64,000 nt of DNA from Chloroflexus aggregans DSM 9485 (GTDB lineage Bacteria > Chloroflexota > Chloroflexia > Chloroflexales > Chloroflexaceae). This document shows, piece by piece, positions 55,825 through 64,000 of the stretch. Positions within the stretch are counted from its first letter, which is position 1. Each line of letters starts with the position of its first letter. The translations under genes and the position numbers were made by a program. The notes below the pieces were generated by a model. It was not told the DNA's origin and ran no database searches. It saw only the letters and a list, made by a program, of their open reading frames with translations. Where the stretch lies: positions 2,803,353 through 2,867,352 of the forward strand of contig NC_011831.1 in the NCBI RefSeq assembly GCF_000021945.1, written 5' to 3'.

Positions 55825-57006
55825 TCACCGGATCAACCACAATTCCTCTTGTGGCGGACCGATCCACTCGCAACCGTCCGGTGTCACCAGAATCTCTTCT
55901 TCGAGTGAAATATAGCCGTAGCGTGTGCGCACACCAAGCTCGAGCGTCAAGATCATCCCTGCATCAATGGTGCCATACGGCTTATCACCGTAGCGCTCCC
56001 AGCGTGGGTAGAAGCCCACACCGCCGTCATGCACAGCTCGTCCAACCTGATGACCGAGGGCGTGAGGGTATTCCGGGTAGCCGGCAGCCGTAATCGTTTG
56101 GCGCGCAATAGCATCGATCTCCCAACCAATAACACCAGGTCGGATGGCTGCTGCCGCCGCTCGAATGGATGCCTTCACCGCATTGAATGCATGCTGGGCT
56201 TCCGCCGGTGGTTCGTCCTCACCGGGGCGTAAGCAATACCAGACCCGCTGATGGTCTGAGCAGTAGCCGTCGAGCTGCACGCCAAAATCCATGTGGAAGA
56301 CTTCACCGGGGCGCACGATTTCGTCGGATGGACCGGTATGACCCCACGGCGAATTGGGACCGGCGTTCAGACCAGGGCAGTGAGTGGGATCCCACGCTGT
56401 AGTCGCACCGGCAGCCGCAGTTTGCGCATGCACAAAGGCGGCTACCTCACGTTCACTCACCCCAGGGCGCAGAAAATCACCTACCGCGGTAAAAATGCGC
56501 ATGCTCAACTCGGCGGCGGCTCGCATCCGCGCTACCTCTTGGGGCGTTTTACGGCTGCGCAGCGCCGCCACAAAATGCTCCGCCGAAACGAGACGGTCAC
56601 GGTACGGTGTACCGTCAAGGTAATCGCATAGGTTAAGGTACATACCGTAGGTCAATCCGTCGGCACTGACATCACTTCGGCTAATATTGATCCCGATCCG
56701 TTTTGGGTCGAGACGTTGTAACAATCTGACCAGCTCAGGGCCAATACTCTGCGTGTATGGCTGCACTTCATCGAATAGGCCGGTACGGCGCACCGCGTCA
56801 TCATCGCCCAGACCGGTCAGGGCAAAGGCGTGCCCATCACGTGTCACGGCAATGGCCGTCGGCCACGTCAAGGAAAAATGACCAAGCAGCTTTAACGCCG
56901 GGTCGGTGTGTTCTGATGTTTCCCGGACGAGGATCAACCAGAGGTCAAGGTCGTGTGCGGCGAGCAAGTCGCCGGCTTGGTGCAGTTTTTCGCGAAAGAG
57001 ATCCAT
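55825..57006 (-). CDS. M24-family metallopeptidase (Xaa-Pro aminopeptidase-like)
   Basis: The 393-aa protein has a creatinase-like N-terminal domain (1 to about 160) and a C-terminal pita-bread catalytic domain. Expected metal ligands are visible: Asp in FHMDFGVQLDG, Asp in YCSDHQRVW, His in HALGHQVGRAVHDG, Glu in LTLELGVRTR and Glu in ISLEEEILV. It probably removes N-terminal residues before proline; some family members have other roles, such as dehalogenation or lyase reactions. It starts MDLFREKLHQ and is followed upstream by a small helical protein gene on the same strand. Confidence 0.9.
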   Translation of the reverse strand: MDLFREKLHQAGDLLAAHDLDLWLILVRETSEHTDPALKLLGHFSLTWPTAIAVTRDGHAFALTGLGDDDAVRRTGLFDEVQPYTQSIGPELVRLLQRLDPKRIGINISRSDVSADGLTYGMYLNLCDYLDGTPYRDRLVSAEHFVAALRSRKTPQEVARMRAAAELSMRIFTAVGDFLRPGVSEREVAAFVHAQTAAAGATTAWDPTHCPGLNAGPNSPWGHTGPSDEIVRPGEVFHMDFGVQLDGYCSDHQRVWYCLRPGEDEPPAEAQHAFNAVKASIRAAAAAIRPGVIGWEIDAIARQTITAAGYPEYPHALGHQVGRAVHDGGVGFYPRWERYGDKPYGTIDAGMILTLELGVRTRYGYISLEEEILVTPDGCEWIGPPQEELWLIR

Positions 57007-57053
57007 TGCGGTGCTCCGTATCGATGTTCTGATGAATCAACGCTGGATGACGG

Positions 57054-57323
57054 TTATCGCCACAAGCTATTCCATAGGTCTTGTAGCGTCGTTTGCACAC
57101 CGGCGATTGTCTGTCGGATCGGGTCGGGCGAGAGGCGCGCATCGAGACGGGTGCGGGCATCTTCGATCACCTCATGGAGCATCCGATGGGCCTCTTCGGC
57201 GTGGAGTCGGGTGAGCAATTCGGCGTAAGCATCAAGCAATTGCTCGCGATCGGCTTTAGGTGTCTCGGCCAGCAGATTCGCCAATATTTGGCGCGCACGG
57301 GTATAAAAATCTTCGATCGCCAT
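57054..57323 (-). CDS. Small helical hypothetical protein (89 aa)
   Basis: Start at ATG 57321-57323 (MAIEDFYTRARQILANLL), with AGGAGG about nine bases upstream. The whole chain is predicted helical with heptad-like spacing (REQLLDAYAELLTRLHAEEAHRMLHEVIED). No signal peptide or motif recognised. It sits between ftsK and the M24 peptidase on the same strand. Confidence 0.7.
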   Translation of the reverse strand: MAIEDFYTRARQILANLLAETPKADREQLLDAYAELLTRLHAEEAHRMLHEVIEDARTRLDARLSPDPIRQTIAGVQTTLQDLWNSLWR

Positions 57324-57482
57324 CGCCGCTTCCTCCTGGTGGTGTTGGTGTGTGGTGAGATGGTATCCTGTGTTGCCGATGATCATCGATCAGACGCCAC
57401 AGCTCACCGAATCGTTGCGCTTTGCGCCACAGAAACGAGGGAAGCGCAACCTACTGATACCGACGACCTGCGTACATACGGC

Positions 57483-59831
57483 TCATCCGTTCTCTTTTAT
57501 CGAGGAGTGACCGTCGTGGCGCAAAACCTCTCGTGAACGACTCCCATCGGCAGGACCAACATACCCCTGCTGTTCAAGCAGATCGATCAACTGTTGCGCT
57601 TTGGAATACCCAATGCGTAAGCGTCGTTGCAGAAGCGAAGCCGAAGCACGCTGGTGTTGTGAGACCAACGCAATCGCTTGTGGTAATAGTTCATCTTGTT
57701 CGGCTGGTGAGAGGAACTCTGCCGGAGGTTGGAAGCCCTCGCTCCCGGCCGTTGGCTGGCTTGTGCTACCGGTATGCTGCTCACCGGGTGTCGATTCGGT
57801 CGGTGGTGATGCGTTACGCCAGAACTCAACGATCCGTTCGACCTCACGATCGGCCACATAGGTGCCCTGAATGCGGATCAGCTTTGCCGAATCGGCGGCC
57901 ATATACAGCATATCACCCCGCCCTAACAGATGTTCGGCGCCGGGTACGTCGAGAATCACGCGACTATCAACTTGTGATGTGACGGCAAAAGCGATACGTG
58001 AGGGGAAGTTGGCCTTGATCAGACCGGTTATGACATCCACCGAGGGGCGTTGCGTGGCGATGATCAGATGGATTCCGGTGGCACGGGCCATCTGCGCCAA
58101 GCGGCAGATGTAGGTCTCGACTTCATCGGCGGCCATCATCATCAAATCGGCCAGCTCATCAATGACTATCACGATATAAGGCATCGGCTCAAGATCGGCC
58201 CGTTTGCGCATTAGTTGCCGGTAGCTGTCGATATTGCGACACCCATTGCGTGCAAACACTTTATAGCGCCGTTCCATCTCACGGGTTGCCCATTTGAGGG
58301 TTGGTACAACTCGCTCGACCTCGGTGACCACCGGCGAAAGGAGGTGGGGAATGTGATTGTAGACAATCATCTCGACCATCTTCGGGTCGATCAAGATCAG
58401 CTTCAGCTCGTCAGGAGTGTGTTTCAGGAGTAGCCCGCAGAGGAAGGCATTAATTGCTACCGATTTACCCGAACCGGTTGCGCCGGCCACCAGCAAGTGC
58501 GGCATTTTGGTCAGATCGGCGATGATCGGGGTGCCACTCACATCCTTGCCGAGCGGTAACTTGAGCCGCCCGCGATGGAGTTCGTACTCTTCACTGTCGA
58601 GTACTTCGCGCAGCGTTACCATCGCAATGGCGCTATTGGGAATCTCGATCCCGACTACATTCTTCCCTGGGATCGGTGCCTCGATCCGGATCGATTGCGC
58701 AGCGAGTGCCAGCGCCAAGTCGCGTTCGAGGGTCATGATTTTGGCTACTTTCACCCCAACTGCCGGCTGCAATTCAAACTGCGTTACTGCCGGTCCGGTA
58801 TTGACCCCGACGACCCGTGCCTCGACTTTAAAGCTTGCCAGTGTCTCTTCGATCACGCGCGCTTTCAACCGACGTTCTTCATCGGTGATCCCCCCCTCTA
58901 TCGTTCGCTCAAGGAGCAGATCAAGCGATGGCAGGGGCCATGCCCGGCGTACCGGCGAAATCTCAAAGCCGTCGAGTGGTTCTTGTACGATTTCTTGGGT
59001 CGGTTCGGGCTTCGTTGGTGTGAGGGGTTTGACCGGTTCGGGCGGTTTGGTTGATGGTGGTGGTAACTCGGGCGTAGGCCGTTGGAAAAGACTGGCCCGG
59101 GTTGGGCGAGCGGCGATGGGGGTTGGGACAATATCATCAATTTCCCCTTGCGGCGGTGGGGCAAACACGAGATCGGAGATCGAGCGTCGGGCTGAAGTTG
59201 TCGGTGGTGGTTTGCGACGTGGTGTATTCCACAGGAACTGCCAGAGCGCTATTGTCCGCTCAACCATGCCCACGGTCAGCTCGCGCACGGTGAGGTTGAA
59301 GGTGAGCAATACGCCAACAAAACCCAGTGCCAGGATCACAACCACCGCTGCGATCTGACCGATGGCCAATTGGAGCACCGTGAACAGCCAATAGCCGATC
59401 CAGCCGCCACCCTCGTTGAATCGGTCAGCGATGGCAATGTCATGTACCGGTACTTCAAGCAAACCGAGCATGGCCAGCAGCACCAGCATGGTGCCAAGGA
59501 CGTTTGCCCCACTCAGACTGGCATCGCTCAACTGCTCTTGCCAGAGAATAGCGATCCCGATCAGCACGAGGGTGAGCGGTACAAAGAAGATCCCTGCGCC
59601 AAACAGCGAGCGAACACCATTAACATAGAGATCGCCGATCCGACCTGACTCGCCGGTCACGACGAAGATGATCGTAATCGCAGCGATCAGTATCAACCCC
59701 AGCGCAAATATCTCACGCTGATGTTCGGGCCGCAACGAGATAGTCCAGCTCGTCTTCGCGCTCCTCTTGCGGCTGCGACTGCTGTTGGATTGTCGCTTGC
59801 TTGCTGATTTATTCCCGCTGCGTGAGGCCAT
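57483..59831 (-). CDS. ftsK: DNA translocase FtsK/SpoIIIE
   Basis: The 782-aa protein has a basic N-terminus (KSASKRQSNSSRSRKRSAK), four membrane segments to about residue 190 that tether it to the septum, a short Pro-rich linker, and a RecA-like motor with Walker A GATGSGKSVAINAF, Walker B YIVIVIDELADLMMM and ATQRPSVDVITGLIKANFPSRIAF. The C-terminal winged-helix gamma domain (HQRASASLLQRRLRIGYSKAQQLIDLLEQQG) reads DNA polarity sequences. It pumps the terminus region across the division septum. The linker is short, as in SpoIIIE. Confidence 0.95.
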   Translation of the reverse strand: MASRSGNKSASKRQSNSSRSRKRSAKTSWTISLRPEHQREIFALGLILIAAITIIFVVTGESGRIGDLYVNGVRSLFGAGIFFVPLTLVLIGIAILWQEQLSDASLSGANVLGTMLVLLAMLGLLEVPVHDIAIADRFNEGGGWIGYWLFTVLQLAIGQIAAVVVILALGFVGVLLTFNLTVRELTVGMVERTIALWQFLWNTPRRKPPPTTSARRSISDLVFAPPPQGEIDDIVPTPIAARPTRASLFQRPTPELPPPSTKPPEPVKPLTPTKPEPTQEIVQEPLDGFEISPVRRAWPLPSLDLLLERTIEGGITDEERRLKARVIEETLASFKVEARVVGVNTGPAVTQFELQPAVGVKVAKIMTLERDLALALAAQSIRIEAPIPGKNVVGIEIPNSAIAMVTLREVLDSEEYELHRGRLKLPLGKDVSGTPIIADLTKMPHLLVAGATGSGKSVAINAFLCGLLLKHTPDELKLILIDPKMVEMIVYNHIPHLLSPVVTEVERVVPTLKWATREMERRYKVFARNGCRNIDSYRQLMRKRADLEPMPYIVIVIDELADLMMMAADEVETYICRLAQMARATGIHLIIATQRPSVDVITGLIKANFPSRIAFAVTSQVDSRVILDVPGAEHLLGRGDMLYMAADSAKLIRIQGTYVADREVERIVEFWRNASPPTESTPGEQHTGSTSQPTAGSEGFQPPAEFLSPAEQDELLPQAIALVSQHQRASASLLQRRLRIGYSKAQQLIDLLEQQGYVGPADGSRSREVLRHDGHSSIKENG

Positions 59832-59842
59832 AGTTCACCGGC

Positions 59843-59876
59843 TATCTACCAGTAGATATGTGGCATGATTATAGCA
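59843..59876 (-). promoter_or_regulatory. ftsK promoter with adjacent 16-bp palindrome
   Basis: On the minus strand an extended -10 TGCTATAAT is at 59868-59876. Downstream of the expected start point is the perfect palindrome TATCTACCAGTAGATA (59843-59858), 12 bases before the ftsK ATG, a possible regulator site. Confidence 0.55.
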
Positions 59877-59914
59877 TATTTGTGCGAGCAAGGGCGGTCG
59901 CAGCTATCACCATC

Positions 59915-59943
59915 TTTACAAATTGCCTTCGAGCCCATATAAT
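59915..59943 (+). promoter_or_regulatory. greA promoter
   Basis: TTTACA (59915-59920), 17-bp spacer, TATAAT (59938-59943): five of six and six of six matches; start of transcription would be near 59950, giving a 130-base leader before greA. Confidence 0.8.
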
Positions 59944-59988
59944 TATGACCAGGAGCGGTATAGTCGTCACGACGCAGCTCCTTACTCT

Positions 59989-60022
59989 AACTGAGAGAAT
60001 CGCTCTCAGTTATTCTTTTTAT
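59989..60022 (+). terminator. Intrinsic terminator inside the greA leader
   Basis: AACTGAGAG, loop AATCG, CTCTCAGTT (59989-60011), followed directly by ATTCTTTTTAT. A second hairpin precedes it (AGGAGC 59951-59956 with GCTCCT 59977-59982, inner CGTC-AC-GACG). It sits between the greA promoter and the greA start, so it would release a short leader RNA of about 70 bases. Confidence 0.8.
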
Positions 60023-60078
60023 ATTGAGACATTCCCAGCCGCTCGTTTGCGCGGCATGGGCAGCGTAGAGGCAGTAGG

Positions 60079-60552
60079 ATGACAGAGAAGCCGACATACC
60101 TGACTCGTGAAGGCCGCGCCCGCCTTGAAGCCGAGCTTGAGCACCTTATGACGGTGGAGCGCAAGCAAATCGCCGAGCGGATCGCTGCGGCGAAAGAATT
60201 GGGCGACATTTCTGAGAGCGGTGAATACGAAGATGCCAAGAAGGCCCAGGCGTTGCTCGAAGGCCGAATCCGTGAGCTGAAGCACCTGCTCTCACGCGCT
60301 GAAATTATTGATGAAGATCAGGCAAGTACCGGCGAAGTACGCATCGGCTCTTCGGTAACGGTGCGCTTTGAAGATGATGGTTCAGAAGAGACGTGGACAA
60401 TCGTCGGCAGCGCCGAAGCTAATCCCCGTCAAGGTCGTATCTCAAATGAATCGCCGATTGGCGCTGCTCTGCTGGGCAAACGGGTCCGCAATAAGGTCAC
60501 GGTGCATACCCCCTCTGGGGTGATGAAGTTGACAATCCTTAAAGTGCGTTAG
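60079..60552 (+). CDS. greA: Transcription elongation factor GreA
   Basis: The 157-aa protein is full-length GreA: an N-terminal coiled coil (about 10-75) with the acidic tip [13 protein letters not shown] that reaches into the polymerase channel to stimulate RNA cleavage (Asp and Glu tip residues kept; Asn of the usual SENAEY is Ser here), and a C-terminal FKBP-like domain ([36 protein letters not shown]). It rescues backtracked RNA polymerase. Transcribed from a good promoter through a leader with an intrinsic terminator. Confidence 0.96.
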   Translation: MTEKPTYLTREGRARLEAELEHLMTVERKQIAERIAAAKELGDISESGEYEDAKKAQALLEGRIRELKHLLSRAEIIDEDQASTGEVRIGSSVTVRFEDDGSEETWTIVGSAEANPRQGRISNESPIGAALLGKRVRNKVTVHTPSGVMKLTILKVR

Positions 60553-60585
60553 TGCTCGTGTGCGCAACGTCATCGAGGTAAACCA

Positions 60586-60604
60586 GGGGCGGTCGCTCCG
60601 CCCC
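60586..60604 (+). terminator. Hairpin after greA
   Basis: GGGGCGG, loop TCGCT, CCGCCCC, followed by TTGCTGTTTGG. Likely ends the greA transcript, about 34 bases after the stop. Confidence 0.55.
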
Positions 60605-60630
60605 TTGCTGTTTGGTTGTGCTCCCTTTTT

Positions 60631-60658
60631 TCGGCAGCGTTGCTTTTTCCGTTATAAT
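60631..60658 (+). promoter_or_regulatory. lysS promoter candidate
   Basis: TCGGCA (60631-60636), 16-bp spacer, TATAAT (60653-60658): four of six and six of six matches, about 60 bases before lysS. Confidence 0.45.
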
Positions 60659-60718
60659 GAAAGCAACTACACCGGTACGATAGGAATATGCCGGTACAAG
60701 CGATGTAAGATGTTGGTT

Positions 60719-62200
60719 ATGGAATTAAACGACCTACAAGCCCAACGCGCTGCCAAACTCGAACAATTGCGCGCTGCCGGTCTCGATCCATACCCCCCAC
60801 GTTGCCGGCGTAGCCATACGATCGGTCAAGTACTCGCTGCGTTTGATGAACTTGCCGCCGGTGAAGCCGTCGTAACCCTCGCCGGGCGAATTATCGGGGC
60901 GCGCCGCGTGATGGGCAAGATTGCGTTTGCCCATATTGAAGACGGTACCGGTGAAATTCAGCTCTGGCTGAGCCGAGCCGATCTCGGTGATGAGTGGTTT
61001 GAGCGCTTTCGCGACCAGATCGATACGTTCGATATTGTCCAGGCAACCGGTACCCTCCGTCGCACTAAGACCGGTGAGCGGTCGTTATTCGTGCGCGAGA
61101 TGGCCGTATTGGCTAAGGCGATTAATCCGCCACCGGAAAAGTGGGCCGGTCTGCAAGATGTCGAAGAGCGCCATCGTCAACGTTACCTCGACCTGATCGT
61201 CAATCGCGAGCGACGCGATATTTTTCGTGCCCGTGCGCAGGTGATGAGCACGATGCGGCGCGTGCTTGACGATCGCGGCTTTCTTGAGGTCGAGACACCG
61301 GTTTTGCAACCGATCTACGGTGGTGCGGCTGCGCGTCCGTTTGTTACGTACCACAATGCACTTGGTCAGAATCTCTATCTCCGGATCGCCACAGAACTCT
61401 ACCTCAAGCGGTTAATCGTCGGTGGTTTTCCCGGCGTGTATGAGATCGGTAAAAACTTTCGCAACGAAGGTGTTGATCGATCCCACAACCCTGAGTTTAC
61501 GATGATGGAGTGTTATCAGGCGTATGCCGATTATCACGCCATGATGACCCTCGTCGAAGAGATGTTGGGTGAGATTTGTCTCGCCGTTCACGGCACGACA
61601 ACGATTAGCTACCAGGGGCGCGAACTCGATCTTCGCCCGCCATGGCCGCGGATCGCAATGGCTGATGCGATTGTTGAGCGTACCGGTATCGATATTACCC
61701 GGCATACCGATCTGGATTCGTTGCACGCCGCGATTGCCGATCGTGGTCTGCGGGTTGATCGGAAAACGTCATGGGCCAAACAGGTTGATGAACTCTTCTC
61801 GGAGTTTGTTCAGCCCCATCTTTTTCAGCCTACGTTTATCATCGATTATCCGGTGGCGATGTCGCCGCTGGCTAAGCGGATTCCCGGTCGGCCCGATTTC
61901 ACCGAACGCTTTGAGGCGTTTATCGCCGGGATGGAGATCGGGAATGCGTTTACCGAGCTGAACGATCCCTTTGATCAGGAAGAGCGTTTCCGCGAACAGT
62001 TACGGGCGTTTGCGGCCGGTGATGAAGAAGCCCATCAGATGGACGAAGATTTTATCAACGCCCTCCGCTATGGGATGCCGCCAACCGGTGGTCTTGGTAT
62101 CGGGATCGATCGGTTGGTGATGGTTCTCACCGACCAGGCATCGATCCGTGAAGTGATCCTCTTCCCGCATCTACGGGAACGGTTGGAAGGACGGGGATGA
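60719..62200 (+). CDS. lysS: Lysyl-tRNA synthetase, class II
   Basis: From ATG 60719 ([14 protein letters not shown]; an ATG three codons upstream is equally possible) the 493-aa enzyme has the N-terminal anticodon-binding OB fold ([20 protein letters not shown]) and the class II catalytic core: motif 1 [21 protein letters not shown], motif 2 [21 protein letters not shown] and motif 3 [14 protein letters not shown]. It charges tRNA-Lys. The frame extends upstream over the promoter and is not used there. Confidence 0.96.
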   Translation: MELNDLQAQRAAKLEQLRAAGLDPYPPRCRRSHTIGQVLAAFDELAAGEAVVTLAGRIIGARRVMGKIAFAHIEDGTGEIQLWLSRADLGDEWFERFRDQIDTFDIVQATGTLRRTKTGERSLFVREMAVLAKAINPPPEKWAGLQDVEERHRQRYLDLIVNRERRDIFRARAQVMSTMRRVLDDRGFLEVETPVLQPIYGGAAARPFVTYHNALGQNLYLRIATELYLKRLIVGGFPGVYEIGKNFRNEGVDRSHNPEFTMMECYQAYADYHAMMTLVEEMLGEICLAVHGTTTISYQGRELDLRPPWPRIAMADAIVERTGIDITRHTDLDSLHAAIADRGLRVDRKTSWAKQVDELFSEFVQPHLFQPTFIIDYPVAMSPLAKRIPGRPDFTERFEAFIAGMEIGNAFTELNDPFDQEERFREQLRAFAAGDEEAHQMDEDFINALRYGMPPTGGLGIGIDRLVMVLTDQASIREVILFPHLRERLEGRG

Positions 62201-62260
62201 CCCCACGCTGGTTTGCAATCTATGCGGTGCTGGCAAACCATACCCAGAAAGGAGGCGTCT

Positions 62261-62476
62261 ATGCCCCGCTCGTTTACAGTCGAGCGTGAGAGTTTGCCGG
62301 CGGTCGTGCAACGCTGGATCGAGGCAATTGGTCTTGGCAATGAAGAGGTGATCGAGTTGGTTTTTACCGAGCGTGAATTGTTGATCCGCCGGCCGATGAG
62401 TCCTCATCTGCGCGCATGGGCCGAAACAATGTGCGATCAGTACGACCGGGCGTTTCGTCAGATAATTGGGATTTGA
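62261..62476 (+). CDS. AbrB-like antitoxin candidate (71 aa)
   Basis: ATG 62261 follows AAGGAGG at about 62248-62254. The 71-residue protein has LPAVVQRWIEAIGLGNEEVIEL, then VFTERELLIRRP, similar to the swapped-hairpin AbrB/MazE fold used by many antitoxins, and a helical tail that could bind a toxin. It is followed after four bases by a Doc-like gene, the usual antitoxin-toxin order. Confidence 0.6.
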   Translation: MPRSFTVERESLPAVVQRWIEAIGLGNEEVIELVFTERELLIRRPMSPHLRAWAETMCDQYDRAFRQIIGI

Positions 62477-62480
62477 CCCT

Positions 62481-62921
62481 ATGGTTCCGGTAGAGTGCTG
62501 GCGTATGTTGGACGAAGATGCAACTCCGATCTCCTACCTTTCGCCTGATGATCTGCTCGATTTGCACACATTCGTGATCGAGCGCTACGGTGGTTTGTTC
62601 GGTATCAAAAGCCAAGATCGCTTGCAAATGGCACTGCAGGCCCCACGCCAGATTCTCTTCGGTTCAGAACTGTATCCCGATCTGTGCAGTAAGGCGGCTG
62701 TGCTTACCTTCATGATTGTCAAGCACCATCCGTTTAATTTTGCCAATGAGGCAACGGCGTTTTTCGCGTTGTTACGGTTCCTCGCTATTAATGGCGCCGG
62801 TTTACGGCCTGAAGTTGGCCCAGATGAAATTGAGTGGGTCTTTCGCGCCTTAAGCCATGGTGATATGGATCGAGAAGAGCTTGAGCGCTGGCTGCGCGAG
62901 AATGTGGAAATGGTGTCATGA
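62481..62921 (+). CDS. Doc/Fic-family toxin-like protein, degenerate motif
   Basis: The 146-aa protein resembles death-on-curing (Doc) proteins: LSPDDLLDLHTFVIERYGG at the N-terminus, KSQDRLQMALQAPRQILFG, then KAAVLTFMIVKHHPFNFANEATAFFALLRFLAINGAG. The Fic/Doc motif, normally HxFxDxNKR, reads HPFNFANEA here: His, Phe and Asn remain but the Asp, Lys and Arg are replaced. Doc phosphorylates EF-Tu; loss of these residues suggests a changed or lost activity. The ATG at 62481 lies four bases after the antitoxin stop. Confidence 0.65.
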   Translation: MVPVECWRMLDEDATPISYLSPDDLLDLHTFVIERYGGLFGIKSQDRLQMALQAPRQILFGSELYPDLCSKAAVLTFMIVKHHPFNFANEATAFFALLRFLAINGAGLRPEVGPDEIEWVFRALSHGDMDREELERWLRENVEMVS

Positions 62922-63883
62922 CACGGGTGTTGATTAACGGGGCGACCGGGGCGTTGAGTGTGCGGTCGGCCCAGTTGCTAAGCCAAACCCACGAGGTGAT
63001 CGTACTCGGTACACAACCTCCGCCTGGGCCGATTGGCCGTGCCGATTGGCTGGTTGCGCAACTTGATCGCCAGCAGTGGCTTGAATTGTTGCGCGCCGAA
63101 CAGATCGAAACGGTGATCCATTTCGATCTGCTCGGTTTTGATGGACCGTTGCTCGATCACGAGACGACCGTCCAGCACAATGTCATCGGAACGATGCAGT
63201 TGCTCGGTGCCTGCCGAGCGGCCGGCGTTCGCCATATTGTTGTGCGTAGTCATGGCTGGATCTACGGGGCGAGTCCGCTGAATCCGTTGTTCATTACCGA
63301 AGATCGTCCGATCACGATCCAGCATCGTCACGGCGTGTTGCGCACGTTGGGCGAAATAGAGCAAGTTGTTGCCGATTTTGCTGCGCATCATCCCCACATA
63401 ACGGTGACATTGCTGCGTTATGTGCCATTACTCCTGCACGACACGCCCCTCATGCGGTATCTCAATGCACCTTCACCGCCAATGCTGTTTGGATTTGACC
63501 CAATGATCCAGTTGCTGCACGTTGATGATGCTGCTCGTGCTGTGCTTGCGGTAGTTGATCAACCGACCGGCGGTGCGTTTAATATTGCTCCTGAACAGCC
63601 GATGCCGCTCAGTCAAGTTATTCGTCGGCTCGGTAAGCAGCCGTCATCGGTGGTCGGGCCGTTGTTTGACAACCAACCGCCGGCCGGATGGCCGTTCGAT
63701 ACCGATTTCTTGCGTTACCGCTGTACAATCGACCCCCAACGCGCCTGTCGCTTGTTAGGCTGGTCGGCGCAGTACGAGATGGCTACTGCCCTCGATTCGC
63801 TTCTGCCGCGCTCACCAGAAGCGGAGCGGGTAGCCGCTGCGCAGGCACTGAAGGAGTTTTTACAGCGTAGGAGGGGTGCGTAA
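62918..63883 (+). CDS. NAD(P)-dependent epimerase/dehydratase-like protein
   Basis: The 321-aa protein has a Rossmann start (VLINGATGALSVRSAQLL), a family-like AGVRHIVVRSHGWIYGASPLNPLF, and late motifs LHVDDAARAVLAVVDQPTGGAFNIAPEQPMPL typical of NDP-sugar epimerases. The catalytic YxxxK pair of extended short-chain dehydrogenases is not evident, so it may bind NAD(P) without the classical chemistry. It overlaps the Doc-like gene by four bases (ATGA), an odd operon partner. Confidence 0.82.
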   Translation: MTRVLINGATGALSVRSAQLLSQTHEVIVLGTQPPPGPIGRADWLVAQLDRQQWLELLRAEQIETVIHFDLLGFDGPLLDHETTVQHNVIGTMQLLGACRAAGVRHIVVRSHGWIYGASPLNPLFITEDRPITIQHRHGVLRTLGEIEQVVADFAAHHPHITVTLLRYVPLLLHDTPLMRYLNAPSPPMLFGFDPMIQLLHVDDAARAVLAVVDQPTGGAFNIAPEQPMPLSQVIRRLGKQPSSVVGPLFDNQPPAGWPFDTDFLRYRCTIDPQRACRLLGWSAQYEMATALDSLLPRSPEAERVAAAQALKEFLQRRRGA

Positions 63884-64000
63884 TGAATGAAGAGCAACAG
63901 GATTCGGCTTTCGAAGAATCCGCGGTAGGTCGCCCGCACCGGCGTGGGCGAACCAAAGCGGTTGCAGTAGCGATTGAATCGGGCGCACCTGCATCTGCGG
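63883..64000 (+). CDS. Unrecognised protein, N-terminal part (continues beyond window)
   Basis: ATG 63883 shares its A with the stop of the previous gene and has GGAGGGG about ten bases upstream. The visible 39 residues (MNEEQQDSAFEESAVGRPHR, then RGRTKAVAVAIESGAPASA) are polar and then basic, a disordered N-terminal tail. No identification is possible from this part. Confidence 0.6.
   Translation, partial: MNEEQQDSAFEESAVGRPHRRGRTKAVAVAIESGAPASA

Overview
The window reads as chromosomal DNA of a filamentous anoxygenic phototroph of the Chloroflexota (Chloroflexus-like). This is inferred from moderately high GC, a BchI/ChlI-type AAA+ ATPase, a V4R-type protein, DnaD/DnaC-type primosome genes and the overall protein flavour; no rRNA or other marker is present to prove it. 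No tRNA, rRNA, CRISPR array or intact insertion sequence was found.

Layout. 1-6.5 kb (minus): start of a trpC-like gene, a lipoprotein, a repeat-rich secreted protein, and a surface-polysaccharide type cluster (flippase-like membrane protein, methyltransferase, and an unusual fusion of a FAD oxidoreductase with a family 2 glycosyltransferase). 6.7-9.6 kb: comM/yifB, a membrane protein with a good promoter, and a small proline-rich ORF. 9.7-16.2 kb: the most striking region, a tandem array of eight full-length, nearly identical ECF-type sigma factor genes plus at least three fragments. Most cassettes carry their own conserved leader and hairpin, and variants are shuffled between copies. 16.3-17.3 kb: a coiled-coil/nuclease-fold protein with internal in-frame repeats. 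17.4-21.9 kb (minus): ChlI-like ATPase, DUF503, Lon-N domain protein, argJ and an RlmI-like methyltransferase, probably one operon. 21.9-22.1 kb: ten copies of a 19-bp repeat between divergent genes. 22.2-26.4 kb (plus): aldo/keto reductase, threonine dehydratase, a short leader-peptide-like ORF with alternative hairpins, a small protein, rsgA and a GNAT acetyltransferase. 27-30.5 kb (minus): glycosyltransferase and YyaL-type thioredoxin-domain protein. 30.6-33.2 kb: gyrA. 33.3-36.6 kb: a type II restriction-modification pair lying between the two ends of a broken larger R-M gene. 36.8-44.7 kb (minus): dnaD-like, dnaC-like, argF, a giant TPR protein, a diadenylate cyclase (cdaA) and its YbbR partner (cdaR). 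44.7-49.2 kb: an MFS exporter under a consensus promoter flanked by a 12-bp inverted repeat, then uvrA. 49.3-55.1 kb (minus): pentapeptide-repeat protein, V4R-like protein, and the complete potABCD polyamine ABC transporter ending in a strong terminator. 55.8-59.8 kb (minus): M24 peptidase, a small helical protein and ftsK. 59.9-64 kb (plus): greA with a terminator in its leader, lysS, an AbrB-like/Doc-like pair, an NDP-sugar epimerase-like protein and the start of another gene.

Together these are mainly housekeeping genes (replication, repair, translation, arginine synthesis, c-di-AMP signalling, polyamine uptake) interrupted by two clearly accessory loci: the sigma-factor array and the R-M remnant. 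Observations that most deserve a second look are the sigma array, the split R-M gene, the greA leader terminator, the attenuator-like leader near 24.3-24.5 kb and the changed DGA motif of CdaA.
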